64,000 nucleotides of DNA, taken from NCBI GenBank assembly GCA_034406715.1, contig CP137872.1, forward strand, positions 434,001-498,000, written 5' to 3'. This stretch comes from Rhodotorula mucilaginosa (Eukaryota > Basidiomycota > Microbotryomycetes > Sporidiobolales > Sporidiobolaceae). Within the stretch, counting starts at the first letter, position 1, and each line of letters starts with the position of its first letter. The notes below the pieces were generated by a model. That model was not told where the DNA came from. It saw nothing but the letters and a program-made list of their open reading frames with translations, and searched no databases. Shown here piece by piece: positions 9,282 through 22,251 of this stretch. Made by a program: the position numbers and the translations under genes.

Positions 9282-9770
9282 ATGCCGTACATCATCGAAG
9301 AGGAGCACCAAGATCCATGGGGACCTTGCCCGCACGGACGCGAACCGCTCTCCGAGTTCGTAGAAGATATGAAGACGAGCGCGAACAAAGAGGTCTTCCT
9401 CAGTGACAATCAGAGGCGCTTTGACGCTGCGATTGCAATCACACCCCGGGGAGTACGAAATGCCGTCTGCGAGTACATCAACCGCCACTACCTGCCCGGA
9501 GGGTACGACCCACACACCATGCGCATGGACGATGACACCTTGGCGTGGTACCGGCTGATGGGCTGGATCCAGCGTGGAAGTAGGTCATTCCGTATCCGCC
9601 GACGTTCACAAACCGCAGATCCCCATCCGGGGAAAATCGCGAACTTGTACTTACAGCGAGAAAGTGTCGCAGGCCGCCACGTTCCACAGGCGGATTCCGT
9701 AGGCGTCTTCAAGCACCGAGCGATGGAAGGGAGCATCCGTCGTCGCCTGATCTATGGGATGCAGGTGTAG
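9282..9770 (+). CDS. Tandem small-gene family, copy 4
   Basis: Exons 9282..9579 and 9673..9770 give 131 residues with a phase-1 intron (GTAGGT..GTCGCAG, 93 nt). The intron is a multiple of three without an in-frame stop, so the unspliced frame is also open to 9770; phase and the other copies favour splicing. It starts MPYIIEEEHQDPWGPCPHGR; middle VRNAVCEYINRHYLPGG and WYRLMGWI; tail ADSVGVFKHRAMEGSIRRRL then IYGMQV. Function unknown. Confidence 0.7.
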   Translation: MPYIIEEEHQDPWGPCPHGREPLSEFVEDMKTSANKEVFLSDNQRRFDAAIAITPRGVRNAVCEYINRHYLPGGYDPHTMRMDDDTLAWYRLMGWIQRGSRSFRIRRRSQTADPHPGKIANLYLQRESVAGRHVPQADSVGVFKHRAMEGSIRRRLIYGMQV

Positions 9771-11029
9771 GATTGATGCGCATCATCCTCGAGGGTTAGG
9801 ATTCGCCGGGAGGGGAGTCGGCTCGAAAAGTCGGTGTGTGAGTTTGTGTGCAAACCACCTGAAGAAGTCCTTTTTCGGACTTGCAGAGGATTGTAGAGGC
9901 GAGAGGTCTCTCTTCGTCGAGTGGGAGCACCTTGAAGCTCGAGTGGAAAAATTCCTGACAGACACTGCTTCGTCGGGGTTCCGTTTTTCAGTGAGCATGA
10001 TGCGCAAGTGAAGACGGCACTTCCCCGAGGGATGTTGTTTTGGATTTCGAGAGAGAGCGCAGTGCATCGGAATGAGACGGGCAAGGCGCGAACGACAGCG
10101 GCCGAGGCCGGCTCGAAGCGCCCAGCGGCGAGCTTCACGAGGAGCAGCAGCCCCGGCTCCGTCTCGCACGTGTCCGCAAGCCGTTCTGCGGGCCCTTGCG
10201 GATCACTGTGCTCCAGCGAGCTGCGCCGAGCTGAACGAGCCAAGGACCCGATGCTTTGGCGCGCCGAAGAAACGCCGTTCGTCGTGATCAGCTGTCGGAA
10301 GCTGGCCGAGCAGTTGGGGAGCGACTCAGTCCGTACACGCCGCCGGTAGTTGCTGCTCAACGACGCGCGAACAGATCTTAGTTGGTTGCTGTGCAAGGGC
10401 TGATCCAGCAGAGCGAAACAGCTTTGCCCGGTAAAGCACCTGGAGGCGGTGGTCCTGATCCTGATTCGGTCGTTCCGCCAGCGGGTGGATCGGGCCTCGT
10501 CCAAGGAAGCGACAGCTGCAATCTTTGCTGGCGGCCTCAATGATGCGGTCGACAACCCAAGGCAGGAGCTGATTTGGGTCGCCGAATTGAGCCCGAAGAA
10601 GCAGCCCCTCCGCTTCGAGGTGTTGTAGACGAGGACGAAGCCAATAGCACAGCCGCAAAGAGCATCCAATAAACAGGGCAGCGTGTCGATGGTAATGGGC
10701 GGAGTGAATGGCAGCAAGCCAACCTTTATGAATGAGAGCGAGGAGCCACTGCTTGCTTGACTCTGGTCTACACCCACAGCTTCGGACCCCGGAGTGCAAG
10801 CTTCCGTCGAACAGGGTCGGATCACTGCCCGCTATAGCCTAGACGCGCCTACCCAGGTCAAGCGAGCTGTGCACGCTCCCCACTTTCGACCGCCGCCGTC
10901 TCGCGCTCTCGTCGCTCCGACACTCTCGATCCACGCGCCCTCTCGCTCGCACAGCAAACAGTCTAGGAAAGGTTCTAGCCGCCCAGACGAAGAAGAAGCG
11001 ATCGGGAAGCGACCGCGTAGGAGCCAAGG
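9771..11029. other. 1.26 kb region with no confident gene
   Basis: The first 100 bp resemble an array spacer (GTGTGTGAGTTTGTGTGCAAA), so it may begin with a decayed unit. Several frames are open: plus 9754..10011 and 10008..10349, and minus 10799..10326, the last with a protein-like stretch (FGDPNQLLPWVVDRIIEAA). None can be joined by convincing splice sites to a recognisable protein. The last 200 bp should hold the promoter of the exomer gene. Confidence 0.4.
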
Positions 11030-14000
11030 ATGAGCGAGTTCTTCAAGGACCAGCCAGAGTTTATCGAACTCGACCTCGGCGAATCCCTCATCTCGCGCAC
11101 AGAAACCCTCGGTCAGTCCCTTGTATCTTTCATCTCGGCGGGGGTCGTCTCACTCGAAGCGAGCGGCGACCAGCACGGGCGCGTCTTGGGAGCCGGCGCA
11201 ATGGGTTTGTGCGTGTCATGGTGGGGCGGTGCGCAACCCATCCTGGGGCATCCTACGGCTCGCTGGAGGAACCGCGACAGACCGTTCACGAGCAGACAGT
11301 AGTGCGGCAGTCGGCCTACACTGGCGAAACGGGGACGAGATCGCGCAACATGACCACCATCTCACCAAGCAGAGCCGAAAACTGACGGACCCTACGCTCT
11401 CCTGCTCGCAGCCTCGTTCCGAGAACTCGGTCCACCAGATCTCTGTCACGTCATCAAGACAACCGGCCGAGCCGGACAGAAAGATGTGAGTCCTGCCGAG
11501 TTCTCGCAGGTGGCTCTTTGTGCCGTGTCCCTCTATCTGACCCACGACTACCACGTACGCAGGTCGGATCGTATCACTATGTTTCGGGAGTCGACGCCTC
11601 GTCATCAGCATCCCTAGCGGCGTATATTAACTCGCTCACTTACACCGTTGAGGAAACCTCGTCGTGGTTCTTTGGCTCGTCGGCAGCGAAATCCGGCTGG
11701 CGAGTTCGAGGCGGCGCATTCTGCTCGTTCAACGCCTTCTCGAGGGTCGACGTCCGCGTAGAGGTCAAGATCCCGGGTGGAGTCGAGGCGTATGCGATCG
11801 ACATGCGAGGCGAGCGGTGCGTTGCGGCTTCCTCGTGCTTCCCGTCGACGGCCTCACTGAACATCCTCCACCCCGCAGACACGAAGCGACACCGCAAATG
11901 TGGCAAGAAGTGTACCTCTCTGCGATCTTGCGCGCGATCCTCTACGCCGACGACCCCAGTTACCGACTCGCCGGGTTCCGCAAACTTGACCCGATCACGT
12001 CCCTCGACGCCGAGATGCGCTTCGTCGCTGCTGCTGAGGCAGCCTTCTTCAAAGGTGCGGATCCGGCGTTCTCTCCGGTTGTCTGTCGCTTATAGGTACT
12101 AACTCTCGTACCTCTGTCCAGGCTGGCAACTCGGCTCCGAGCCCGAGGTGCAGGTCGCGACGGTCGTCTCGAATCACCTCGCGACCGGACTGATGAAGTA
12201 CTTTGGCGACGCGGCGCGGTACGGACCGCTGATCAACCTGTTTGAGAAGCTCGTCGTCAAGGAAGGCGAGGTCGCTTGCTTGCTGGCGCAGAGCTACCTC
12301 GGCATGAGTACGTGTCTTCCGTTTGCGTTCTGTGCGAACGAGTCTCTGGAGACTTGACATCAGCTCACCACATGCGTTCTATAGACGAGGAGGTGAAAGC
12401 CGTCCGGGTCCTGCAGTCGGCGATCCAGCAGCACCCGCAATCGTACTCGCTCCTGCACGTCCAGTGCGACTTTTTGCGCTCAAAGGGGAGGACCGAGTGG
12501 GCGCTCAAGCTCGCCAAGGAGGCGGTCAACTGCGCGCCGAGCGAGTTCGTAACGTGGGCGAAACTGACGGAAGTCAATATGGAGCTCGGCCGGTACACCG
12601 ATGTGAGATAGCCACCCTTCCTGGCACCGCTATATTCGGCTCTCCGCGGGAAAGAATGACTCACCGCTGCTTGTAATGACGCAGGCGCTCCTCACGCTCA
12701 ACTCGTGCCCGATGTTCACGTGGGCGGAGCGCGATCTGCACCGCATGCCGACCCCGGCCAAATCGCACCTCCCAATCAAAGAGTTCATCGCGTCTTCCGG
12801 CATCCTCGACGACGAAAACACGTCGTCCCACTCGTCCGATGCCGACGTCGCTCTCCTCCGCCTACCGGCGCCCTCTCTCCGCGGCACTTTCGCCAAAGCC
12901 TACGTCCTCCTCGCCAAGCTGGTGTCGCTCGTCGGCTGGGACGAGCTGCTCAAGTGCCGGAGCCAGGTGTTTGTCATGGAAGAGGAGTACCGCGCGCACC
13001 GAGCAGCGGACGGACCGTCCGAGTCGCCGCTGGTGCCGAACGGCGGTACCGAGTCCGCGAGTGGTACGGACGAGACGGAGGGCCCCGGGCCTCTGGCGCT
13101 TGCGACAGATGATGAGGCTTCGGAAAAGGCGCCGTCTGTCAAAGAGGCCGAGGAGGAGGAGGAGAATCAGTCGGAAGCTGTCCCTTCGATCCCGACCATC
13201 GCAGTGAATGGCCAGACCGAAGACGGCCAGCAGATCGATGGGGACGACTCTTCGGCTGCAGAGATCCCGACCATCAAGGTCTCGACCGAATCGGACGGCG
13301 AGCGCGAACGCGAGGAATTGAAGCGGTTCGAGGAGAGCGAGGCGGGTCGCAAGGCTCGAGAGGTGGTCGGCAAGCCGAATCAGGCCAGGCAGGCTTCGGA
13401 GGAGGATGGCGAGGCGGGATCGAACGCTGCTGCTGATGCAGTGGCGACGTCCGAGGGCAAGTCGTCGTCGTCGCCGACGATCCAGAACAAGCGGTTGTGC
13501 GAGCGGTGGCTGGACAACCTGTTCATGGTTCTCTACGAGGTGGGTTTGCACTCCTCCTCAAGTTCTGCAACGAGGCGCAGGCTGATACGATTTTCCTCTA
13601 CAGGACCTGCGAATCTTTACCATCTGGCGGGCAGAAGTCGCGCACTTCAAGGCGCAGCACTTGCCGTACCGCAAGACGGGCACCGAGTGGGAAATCCTCG
13701 GCGAGCTCGCGCAGCGACTGCACCACCGCGAGGAAGCCAAGGACGCGTTCCAGCGCGCGCTTGACCAAAAGTTCTCGGCCAAGGCGTGGCTCAAGCTGCT
13801 CGAGATTTACGTCGACGAAGGAGACGTGCAGCGGAGTTTGAACGCTGCGATCCGCTTGAGCGTGTACCAGCACCGGTGGTACATGGAGCAATCGGTGCGT
13901 TCGCGACTGCGGTGATTGACCTTTCCATGACGCGGCGGGGCTGACACTTTTGCCGCTTTTTGCAGTACCCGACGGCGGTCGCGAAAGAGCTGTTCAAGTT

Positions 14001-14273
14001 AATCCGCCGGGACGGTCTCGCCAAGATCTCCTACTCGCTCGTCTCTGTGCGTGATCAGAGTTGCTCCTATATACCTGCTCGACATTTTTTTCTGACGAAG
14101 CGCTCGGGTGCAGATGAACATCCCGCAACCGATCCTCAAGACGGTCATGCAGCCGTACTTTGCGTATGCCCAAAACTTCCGAGGCGAGTCCTTCCTATCC
14201 CTTTCCAGCCTTGTGCTCTCTTGCTGACCTTTTTGACCTGTCCTCCCTCGCAGTGGAAGGCGCCGACTTCTGA
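11030..14273 (+). CDS. BCH1: Exomer cargo adaptor, ChAPs (Bch1/Chs6) family
   Basis: ChAPs bind Chs5 and Arf1 at the trans-Golgi and select cargo such as chitin synthase for the plasma membrane. Exons: 11030..11111, 11174..11298 (or 11301), 11375..11485, 11563..11816, 11879..12054, 12122..12307, 12385..12602, 12685..13539, 13604..13894, 13966..14046, 14114..14183, 14254..14273; about 760 residues. Family features: LGPPDLCHVIKTTG, SYHYVSGVDASSSASLAAY, then TPR-like helices (MWQEVYLSAILRAIL; LQSAIQQHPQSYSLLHVQCD; KLAKEAVNCAPSEFVTWAKL; EEAKDAFQRALDQKFSAKAW) and the C-terminus FRVEGADF. A 180-residue acidic insert, unusual in length, sits around residues 440-600. The boundaries of exons 2 and 3 are the weakest. 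The last intron has a GC donor. It could be any of the ChAPs paralogues. Confidence 0.8.
14184..14253 (+). other. GC-AG intron in the exomer gene
   Basis: The 70-nt last intron begins GCGAGT after CCGAG and ends CTCGCAG. Only this junction gives the family-typical EGADF end. There is no usable GT donor nearby in the right phase. Confidence 0.7.
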
Positions 14274-16117
<1,844 letters not shown>

Positions 16118-16795
16118 AACCGCCGTCTGCACGGACACGCACTCTCTGCAACGCGCATTTCTCCGCTCCGCTTCATGCGTTCACGGTCCAACTCTCCGAC
16201 TCACGTATCCCAACTCGTTGCGCTCGTAGGGAAGGCGCTGGGCACATCCATCATGCATGCGACCAGCCGCCCCCGCCGGGTTGCATTTTCCGGATCGAAA
16301 CGAAATTTGTCGTGAGAGAGTTGATTCTCGCGTTGATTGGGGAACGGCGGAAGGAGGATAGTGACCACGTACATGTACATACAGTCCGTGTGTACACATA
16401 TCGCGTTTCTGTACATGTATTAAGTCAAAGTGGCGAGCTGGCGAGAAGATATTAACCGCCGCGTGGGCAGGAATGGGGACCCAGCCCCTCGATCACCGTC
16501 AACGCAGCTCGCTTAATCGGAAAAAACGTCTCGAATGAGCGGTTCTTTTGGTCCGCCAGCTGCAGTGACTTGCTGCACTACAGAGAATTCCGCACGACTA
16601 GAGCAGAGTGCAGCGACAATCCCTGCGCCCGTCCGCGCCCTCCCTAGACCCGGCTCAGCCACTGTCATCGTGTCCGCACGTGCTTGCCACGACGACGCTG
16701 CACCGCCTCGTTCCGCCCAATCTTCTCGCCGGTCGCTGTGCACATTCCTCGCTCACCGACGACGGCAGCTCTAGCGGACCACGGCGCAGGTCGCC
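16118..16795. promoter_or_regulatory. Intergenic region HEM2-GT69 gene
   Basis: 678 bp. Near 16370-16420 the strings GTACATGTACAT and TGTACATG recur, a short self-complementary cluster. The rest is a presumed promoter; no gene supported. Confidence 0.35.
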
Positions 16796-18800
16796 ATGCG
16801 GTTCAGCATCGACAGTCAGCTCAGCGACCGAGACCGGTCCAGAGACGACGTGCCGCTGCTGCCGCACCACTCTCGCGCCGCCGACTGCGAAGCGAAGCAC
16901 GAATGCCCCGCGCTGGTTTGGTCCGCCGTCCACAGCGTCTCGAGCGGCGCTTCGGACGACGGCGAGCTCGATCCGACGAGGTCACGTAGCATCATCGTCG
17001 AATGTCCGGACGCGTCCTATGCGAAACGGATCCGACAACATCGGAGGCGACACCGGTTAGCGTCGCTCGCCTACTCGTCCACGTTGATCTGCTTCGCCGT
17101 CTCGTGCATCCTCGCCGCCGGAGTACTCGGATGGGTCGCCCATTTCCTCTACATGCGACACGAGGCATACGCGACCGCCGTCTTTGCCCGCCCCCTGATC
17201 CCTGATCCGAAACCGGTCGAACCGAGAGTGGCGCCCTTTCCGCGCAGCAGCAGTTCCGGAAACGCGTCGCAGACTCAAGAGATCGCGGGCGGGACAGCTT
17301 GGGCAGTGCAGGACGTCGAGGCGGAGTTGCAGAGGCGCTTCGACCACCTCGACCTGCCAACACGGCCCGACATGCGGGCTCTGACCTGCGCCGCCCTCGA
17401 CCACACCTCTGCGTCTTCTTCATCGCTCGTCCAGCGATATGCGCCGTTACAAAGCATCGGACCCTCTCAGGCTCGACAAGGCCGGACCTTGCTCGCCCTC
17501 AACCTGTACAACTCGCAAGACCTCCTCGCTACTCTTTCCCGGACTCTCCTCACTGTCACCGACTACCTCGGACCTTCCACCGTCTACGTCTCGATTTTCG
17601 AGAACGGCTCGACAGATCAGACCACCACTATGCTCGCCCACCTCGCCGCCGCCTTGACTGCTCTCGGCGCAGAACACACGATCGTCAGCGACCCGCGCAA
17701 AACCGACTGGAAGGCCGTCGACCGGATAGACCAGCTCGCCGTGTACCGCAATGTCGCGATCGCACCGATGACAGAGAATCCAGACGGAGGGTGGGACGAC
17801 GTCGTCTTTGTCAACGATGTCTACGTGTGCCCCGCCGACATTCTCGAGCTCGTCTACCAACGCAAGGCGCAGGACGCCGACGCTGCGTGCGGAACAGACT
17901 GGCGGCGCACGAAAGGCTTGGGCGCGCGCTGGCGCTCTGGTGTCAAGTTTTACGACAACTGGGTGAGTTTCTTGTGGGAGAAGGTCTCCACCGTTTTCGC
18001 AGGAGGGAGTCTCGTTTCGCAGAATCCGCTGACACCGCTTTCGGCTCGTGACAGGTGGCGCGCACAATCAAAGGCGACATGCTCAGGGCTCGCACAGATG
18101 TGTTTTCCGAGTTCCGAAACGGGATCGACGAGCTGTGGGATCAGCCGGGCGAGGAGTTCTCGCGAAACCGGTTCCGACAGGGTCTGCCTGTTCCAGTCTG
18201 TACGCAATTGAGGGTTCTATCTCGCTTTGTGTTTACGCGACGCTGACTCACACCGGAAACTGAACAGACTCGTGCTGGAACGGCATGCTTTCGTTGACCG
18301 CCACCCCCTTCGTGTCCAATTCCTCCGCGCCCCGCTACGCGTCGTTTCCTCCGCCGCGCACCTCTTCCTGGAACCGACCACCGCCCATCCAGTTCAGTCG
18401 ACCGACCCGCTTCCGGACTGCGCTGAACCACGCCGGCGAGTGCGCCGCGAGCGAGTGCAAGACGCTCGCAAAGGACTTCTGGTCGCGCGGATTCGACCGG
18501 TGGTTGATCGTGCCTTCCGTTCGGACGACCTACGACCTCGGCGTCTATACCCACCCGCAACTGGTCGATCTCGTCTCTCGCAATCCGCCCGCCCAGTCAA
18601 CTCTCTCTCTCGCGCCGCCACCACCGTCGAGCGAGACGGAAGACTCGCCCGAACGTATTCGATGGGCGGACCTCACTGCGCCACAAGAAGTCATCTGCTG
18701 GGCCTGGGTCCGAGGGTTCCACCTCGACTTTGAAATCATCCGCGCCTCGTGGGAGCGCCCATGGGCTTATGCCCGCAGCCTGATCTCTCGCGCGCGATGA
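16796..18800 (+). CDS. CAP59/CMT1-like alpha-1,3-mannosyltransferase (GT69)
   Basis: Type II Golgi membrane glycosyltransferase of the fungal GT69 family, whose cryptococcal members CAP59 and CMT1 act in capsule glucuronoxylomannan export/synthesis. Exons 16796..17962, 18055..18199, 18268..18800 give 614 residues; phases 0 and 1. A membrane anchor lies at about residues 92-117 (LASLAYSSTLICFAVSCILA). The catalytic domain carries VYVSIFENGSTDQTTTML, DWKAVDRIDQLAVYRNVAIA, VVFVNDVYVCPADILELVY (the D.Y substitutes for the usual acidic metal site), AACGTDWRR and, restored by splicing, VPVYSCWNGMLSLTA. The C-terminal part has CAASECKTLAKDFW. Whether this yeast makes a capsule is not shown here; a cell-wall mannan role is equally possible. 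Confidence 0.88.
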
Positions 18801-19220
18801 AGGCGGCGCGCACTTTGACCGGCAGACGAGCCAAATCCCCTGCGCACGCAAATCATTACCCCCGCTTTGTTTCATATCACGACGCAGCATGTACCACTCG
18901 CATCTCGGCTTCTTTCTTTCCTCGGGTTCTCATGGCGGCGATCATGAACTTTTGGGTGCATAGTGGGCCGGGGCAGACGTTCTTCTCTATTCTCCCCTTG
19001 TTGTGTAGAGTACATTGCATTCCTGCCGGGACGCTCCAGCAGTCACAGAAACATGTAAGACTACTTCATGAGCATATTCTTTCAGTTCGCAAGAGCGTGA
19101 CAAAATGTCGACTGAACATGGTCAGGAGAGCGTGTAAAATGGCACAGAAAGCTCCCGGTGGCACAGATATAATATGCAGTGTGAGTACAGAGAAACAACA
19201 GGAGAGCGCGAGGAAGGAGA
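18801..19220. other. Convergent 3' region
   Basis: 420 bp between the GT69 gene (+) and ERT1 (-). Relatively AT-rich (GTGAGTACAGAGAAACAACA near 19180); presumably two 3' UTRs with terminators. No gene seen. Confidence 0.4.
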
Positions 19221-21618
19221 CTAGACCAGGATTGGGAGGAAGGAACCGATGACGAGGAAAGGACACTGTTTCAAGGGCAAGAAACCAGGTAAGCGATCGA
19301 TGCAGTCAGTCTCGCGGGGAAATCGAGAGAATTACGCACCGAGAAGAGGTCCCTCCGAACGGAGAAACAGAACGCGCAGGGGACGGGGCGGCCATCCAGC
19401 GCAAGTACGACACACTGCATCGTGATCGAGGTCGCAGTCGACTCGAAGGCGTGCTTGGCAAAAGATTCGTAGTATTCGACCACTGAGGAAGTGTCAAAGA
19501 GCTGTTTGTTGCAGCAGTCGACGGTCAGCGATGCCGCCAGATCAAAAGCGCTCGAGGGAGAGAGAGAGGGATGAAGTCGGAGCGAACGAACCTCGAAGAT
19601 GTATTTCTTGCCGACGAGCTCTTCCCGCTTCCAACCCGTAAGCAGGCAGAACTCGGTCCCGACCAAGCAGATCTCGCCCGTCCTGCGCCAGACGACGGTC
19701 GGCGTGCCCGAGAACGAGATGAGCTTGTTGAGTTCGACGAGCGTGCGTTGGAATGTTCGCTCGACGAAAGTCTGTCGCTCGCCAAAACGAGTCAGCGCGC
19801 GAGGGACGCGGCCGGGCGGTTAGGCGACGGAGACGCACCTCGTCCTCCTCTGTCAGCGGCATTTGCAAGGCAATCAGACTTGGCCGGAATGTGGCGAGGG
19901 CGCGAATGATACGCAAAATGTCATTCTTGTCGAACCTGAGCATGCGAGGGAGGTCAGCGATCACCTCAGCGAAACGGCACCGACGCGACTGGCGCGGCGA
20001 CCAACCTTTCTTTGAGATGCTTGACGAGGTAGTGGTAGCTCTGAGCATACGGATACGGCTTGGTCACGTTTCGATACACCTCCTCTGCCGTCAGAGCGCC
20101 GCTTCCTCCCGGCCGTTTTGACGACGAGGAAGAGTTCGCCGCCGTCGGGCCGTTCGAGTCTGTCGGAGGGGGGCCAAACAAGCTGCTGTCGTTCAAACTG
20201 AACGGGTTGTCGCTCGAAGATGGACCGCCATCGCCGCCGCCTCCACTGCTGCTTCCGAGGAGCATGGGATCGGAATCGCCCGTCCGCCCAACCCCGGCGA
20301 GGATTCCACTCGGTCCGCTCGGTCCGCTCAAGAGGGACGAAGTGGCGTTCGTATCGACTGCGAACCCGTTACCGTTCAGCATGGCGTTCAAGATGGCGTA
20401 CTCGAAGCCGGCAGCTTCCGAGCCGAACTGGGTCGAGTCGCCCAACAGGGACGAGGTCGCGAACGAGAGGTACGAAGAAGGATCCGCGTTCGCGGCGGCT
20501 GTGAAATCGGACGTGTTGGGCGCGGCAGAGGTGGTAGCCAGCGGGGAGGGGAAGTCAAAGAACGGTTGTGATTGCGGTTGCGGTTGGGATTGCGTGCCGG
20601 CGAGGAGGGAGTGATCGACTTGCTGGTCTTGCTGCGGTAGAGGCGATTCTGGAAGGCGTCGACGGCTCGTCAGCGGGGGAATCCCTCGTAGAGTCATATG
20701 CACGGGACGCACCTTGGAAATAGCCCGAGTCTAGTTGTTCATTGCTCAAAGGCTCACCAACAGCGCCGGCCGGGGAAGGGGTCCCACCGGGACCACCCAC
20801 TGAACCACTACGGCCTTGTACCAGCACTGCCGAGGGGGAAGCGCGTCAGTCGAGGCGATACCTCAAGCAATGTTGTCGAAGGGAAGTCCTGCTCACACTC
20901 GTCGGGAATCTCTTGCAGGTATTTGGCTTTCTTCCGCGCTCCATCGACACATTCCTCCGGGCACCCCTTTTTGACGCATCGCGCACAAGGTCGGGCTGTA
21001 GACAAACACGAGTCAGCGTTGAGACAGGTCAGGAGAGCGCGATGCAGCCGCACCGTCGTCGCAAGTCAGGTGCGCTTTCTGGCACGCGGCACAGGCTCGT
21101 CCGGCCTTTTTCTTTTTCGGCAACGGTTTCCCATCGGGTCCGATTTGTTGTTTCCGCTTGACCCCACCACCACCACCGCCTCCCGTCGCCTTCTTCTTGG
21201 CTCCGCCGTCTTTCGCTTTCCCTTTGCCCTTTTGGCCCGAGCCGGTCTCGACCGACGAAGCGACCGAACTCTGCCTCGCGGCTCGGGGTCGGCTGCCAGC
21301 AGGTGCGGCGGCCGGAGTGACGTAAGAAGTTGACGCTGCGGGCGAGTCGGACGCGTTGGTCTCTTCGTCGCTGAGGAGAGTGGCCCCTCCGACGCCGAGG
21401 TCGCCTCCTCCTCCTGTGCTGGTGGACCTGGTCGGCGGTAAAGGGGGCAAGAAGACCTGAGTCGACCTCGGCTGCGGAGCTGCTGCAGTCGTGGAGGTCG
21501 ACGCGGTCGGGTACGAAGCCGCGTGCTGGTTCGAAGTGAAGAAGCTGTTGTTGTGCGTCTCGGCGCCGGCCACAGATACGTCGCCTCCTCCGCCGCGAAA
21601 GCTACTGCTGCTGTTCAT
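19221..21618 (-). CDS. ERT1: Zn2Cys6-PAS activator of gluconeogenesis (ERT1/AcuK type)
   Basis: Nuclear transcription factor for gluconeogenic and non-fermentable carbon genes. Minus-strand exons 21618..21054, 20995..20897, 20826..20713, 20648..20006, 19935..19839, 19771..19592, 19501..19340, 19265..19221 give 634 residues. The Zn2Cys6 motif is complete at residues 176-204: C-x2-C-x6-C-x5-C-x2-C-x8-C, split by intron 1, preceded by a Lys-rich linker and a Gly run and followed by ARKKAKYL. The C-terminal PAS-like domain begins near residue 474 (FDKNDILRIIRAL, LVGTEFCLLTGWKREELVGK, VRRDLFS), and the spliced end reads CPFLVIGSFLPILV. Ser/Gly/Pro-rich low complexity fills residues 220-450. ATG 21618 is the first in-frame ATG. 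It shares a promoter-free 3' side with the GT69 gene. Confidence 0.88.
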
Positions 21619-22251
21619 GCCGTGACTGCTGTGCAATGCCGCCGTTGCATGCACGCTCGTGTTCGGTCTCTCGCTCGTTCGCTGTTCTGTTGCCGATGGT
21701 CAATTCGGACAAGTCGAGAGTTGCGTGGGGGGGGAATCGACTTTTTTTTGCCGGCAAGCGCGAGAGTTGCTGAATCGGTGCCTCGCTGTACACGCGAGCG
21801 AGGGGATGCGGCCTCTTCTGGGGGCGTCTGTATGCCGGGCGCGGCTCTGCGGGACGTGGTGGACAGTCGAAGCGAACCACAGGCCGGGGACGGGAGCGTC
21901 GAATGCGGCGAGGCCTATAGTGAGTCGGCGATTGGTGCCCTCTCCTGTCGGCTGAGCACTGTACAGTACTGGACTGGGTCGAGTGTGTAAATTGCGAGTG
22001 AGAGCGCGCACTCTAGCTAGCGGCCAGACCACGCGACGAGATCGCCCTCGCGTGCGGAGCGGGGTCGCTTTCAGCCGACGCCCAGCATCCAGCCTCTCCG
22101 TCGGCGCAACGGCGCTCTTCCCGGTCTCATTTCCTATGACCCGACTGGATATGTACAAGCACGGCGCTCTCGAGAGCAAGAGTCTTCGGCGGGGTCTATG
22201 CCTCGTTCAGATCGCTGTGAATTGTGATGTCTCTGCTCTTGCCAGGCGGCT
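21619..22251. promoter_or_regulatory. ERT1 promoter and MSF1 3' region
   Basis: 633 bp between the 5' end of ERT1 and the stop of the mitochondrial PheRS gene, both on the minus strand. It contains a G run followed by a T run at about 21728-21750. No gene supported. Confidence 0.4.

Larger units (their letters stand above)
5444..9770 (+). repeat. Tandem array of five paralogous small genes
   Basis: Five head-to-tail units whose stop codons fall at 5860, 6822, 7808, 8806 and 9770, a period of 962-998 bp. Each unit has a first exon of about 240-310 nt, one phase-1 intron and a second exon of 98-107 nt coding a conserved tail (SVG..., A.EG, RR, IYG). Spacers are also related: a GTGTTTTGCAAA string recurs at about 5933 and 7884, GAGCCAGCAA near 6000, 6957 and 7946, and an AAGTCCGAGCGCGAGTCT string near 8060 and 9030. 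So whole units, not only coding parts, were duplicated. Confidence 0.82.

Noticed and set aside
9752-10825. 357-codon open frame on the minus strand
   Set aside because: It overlaps the end of array copy 4 on the opposite strand, has no family resemblance and reads as GC-driven random composition; a competing minus frame looks more protein-like.
16360-16425. GTACATGTACAT cluster as a structural RNA or origin
   Set aside because: Short alternating self-complementary strings without a stable extended stem; no further evidence.
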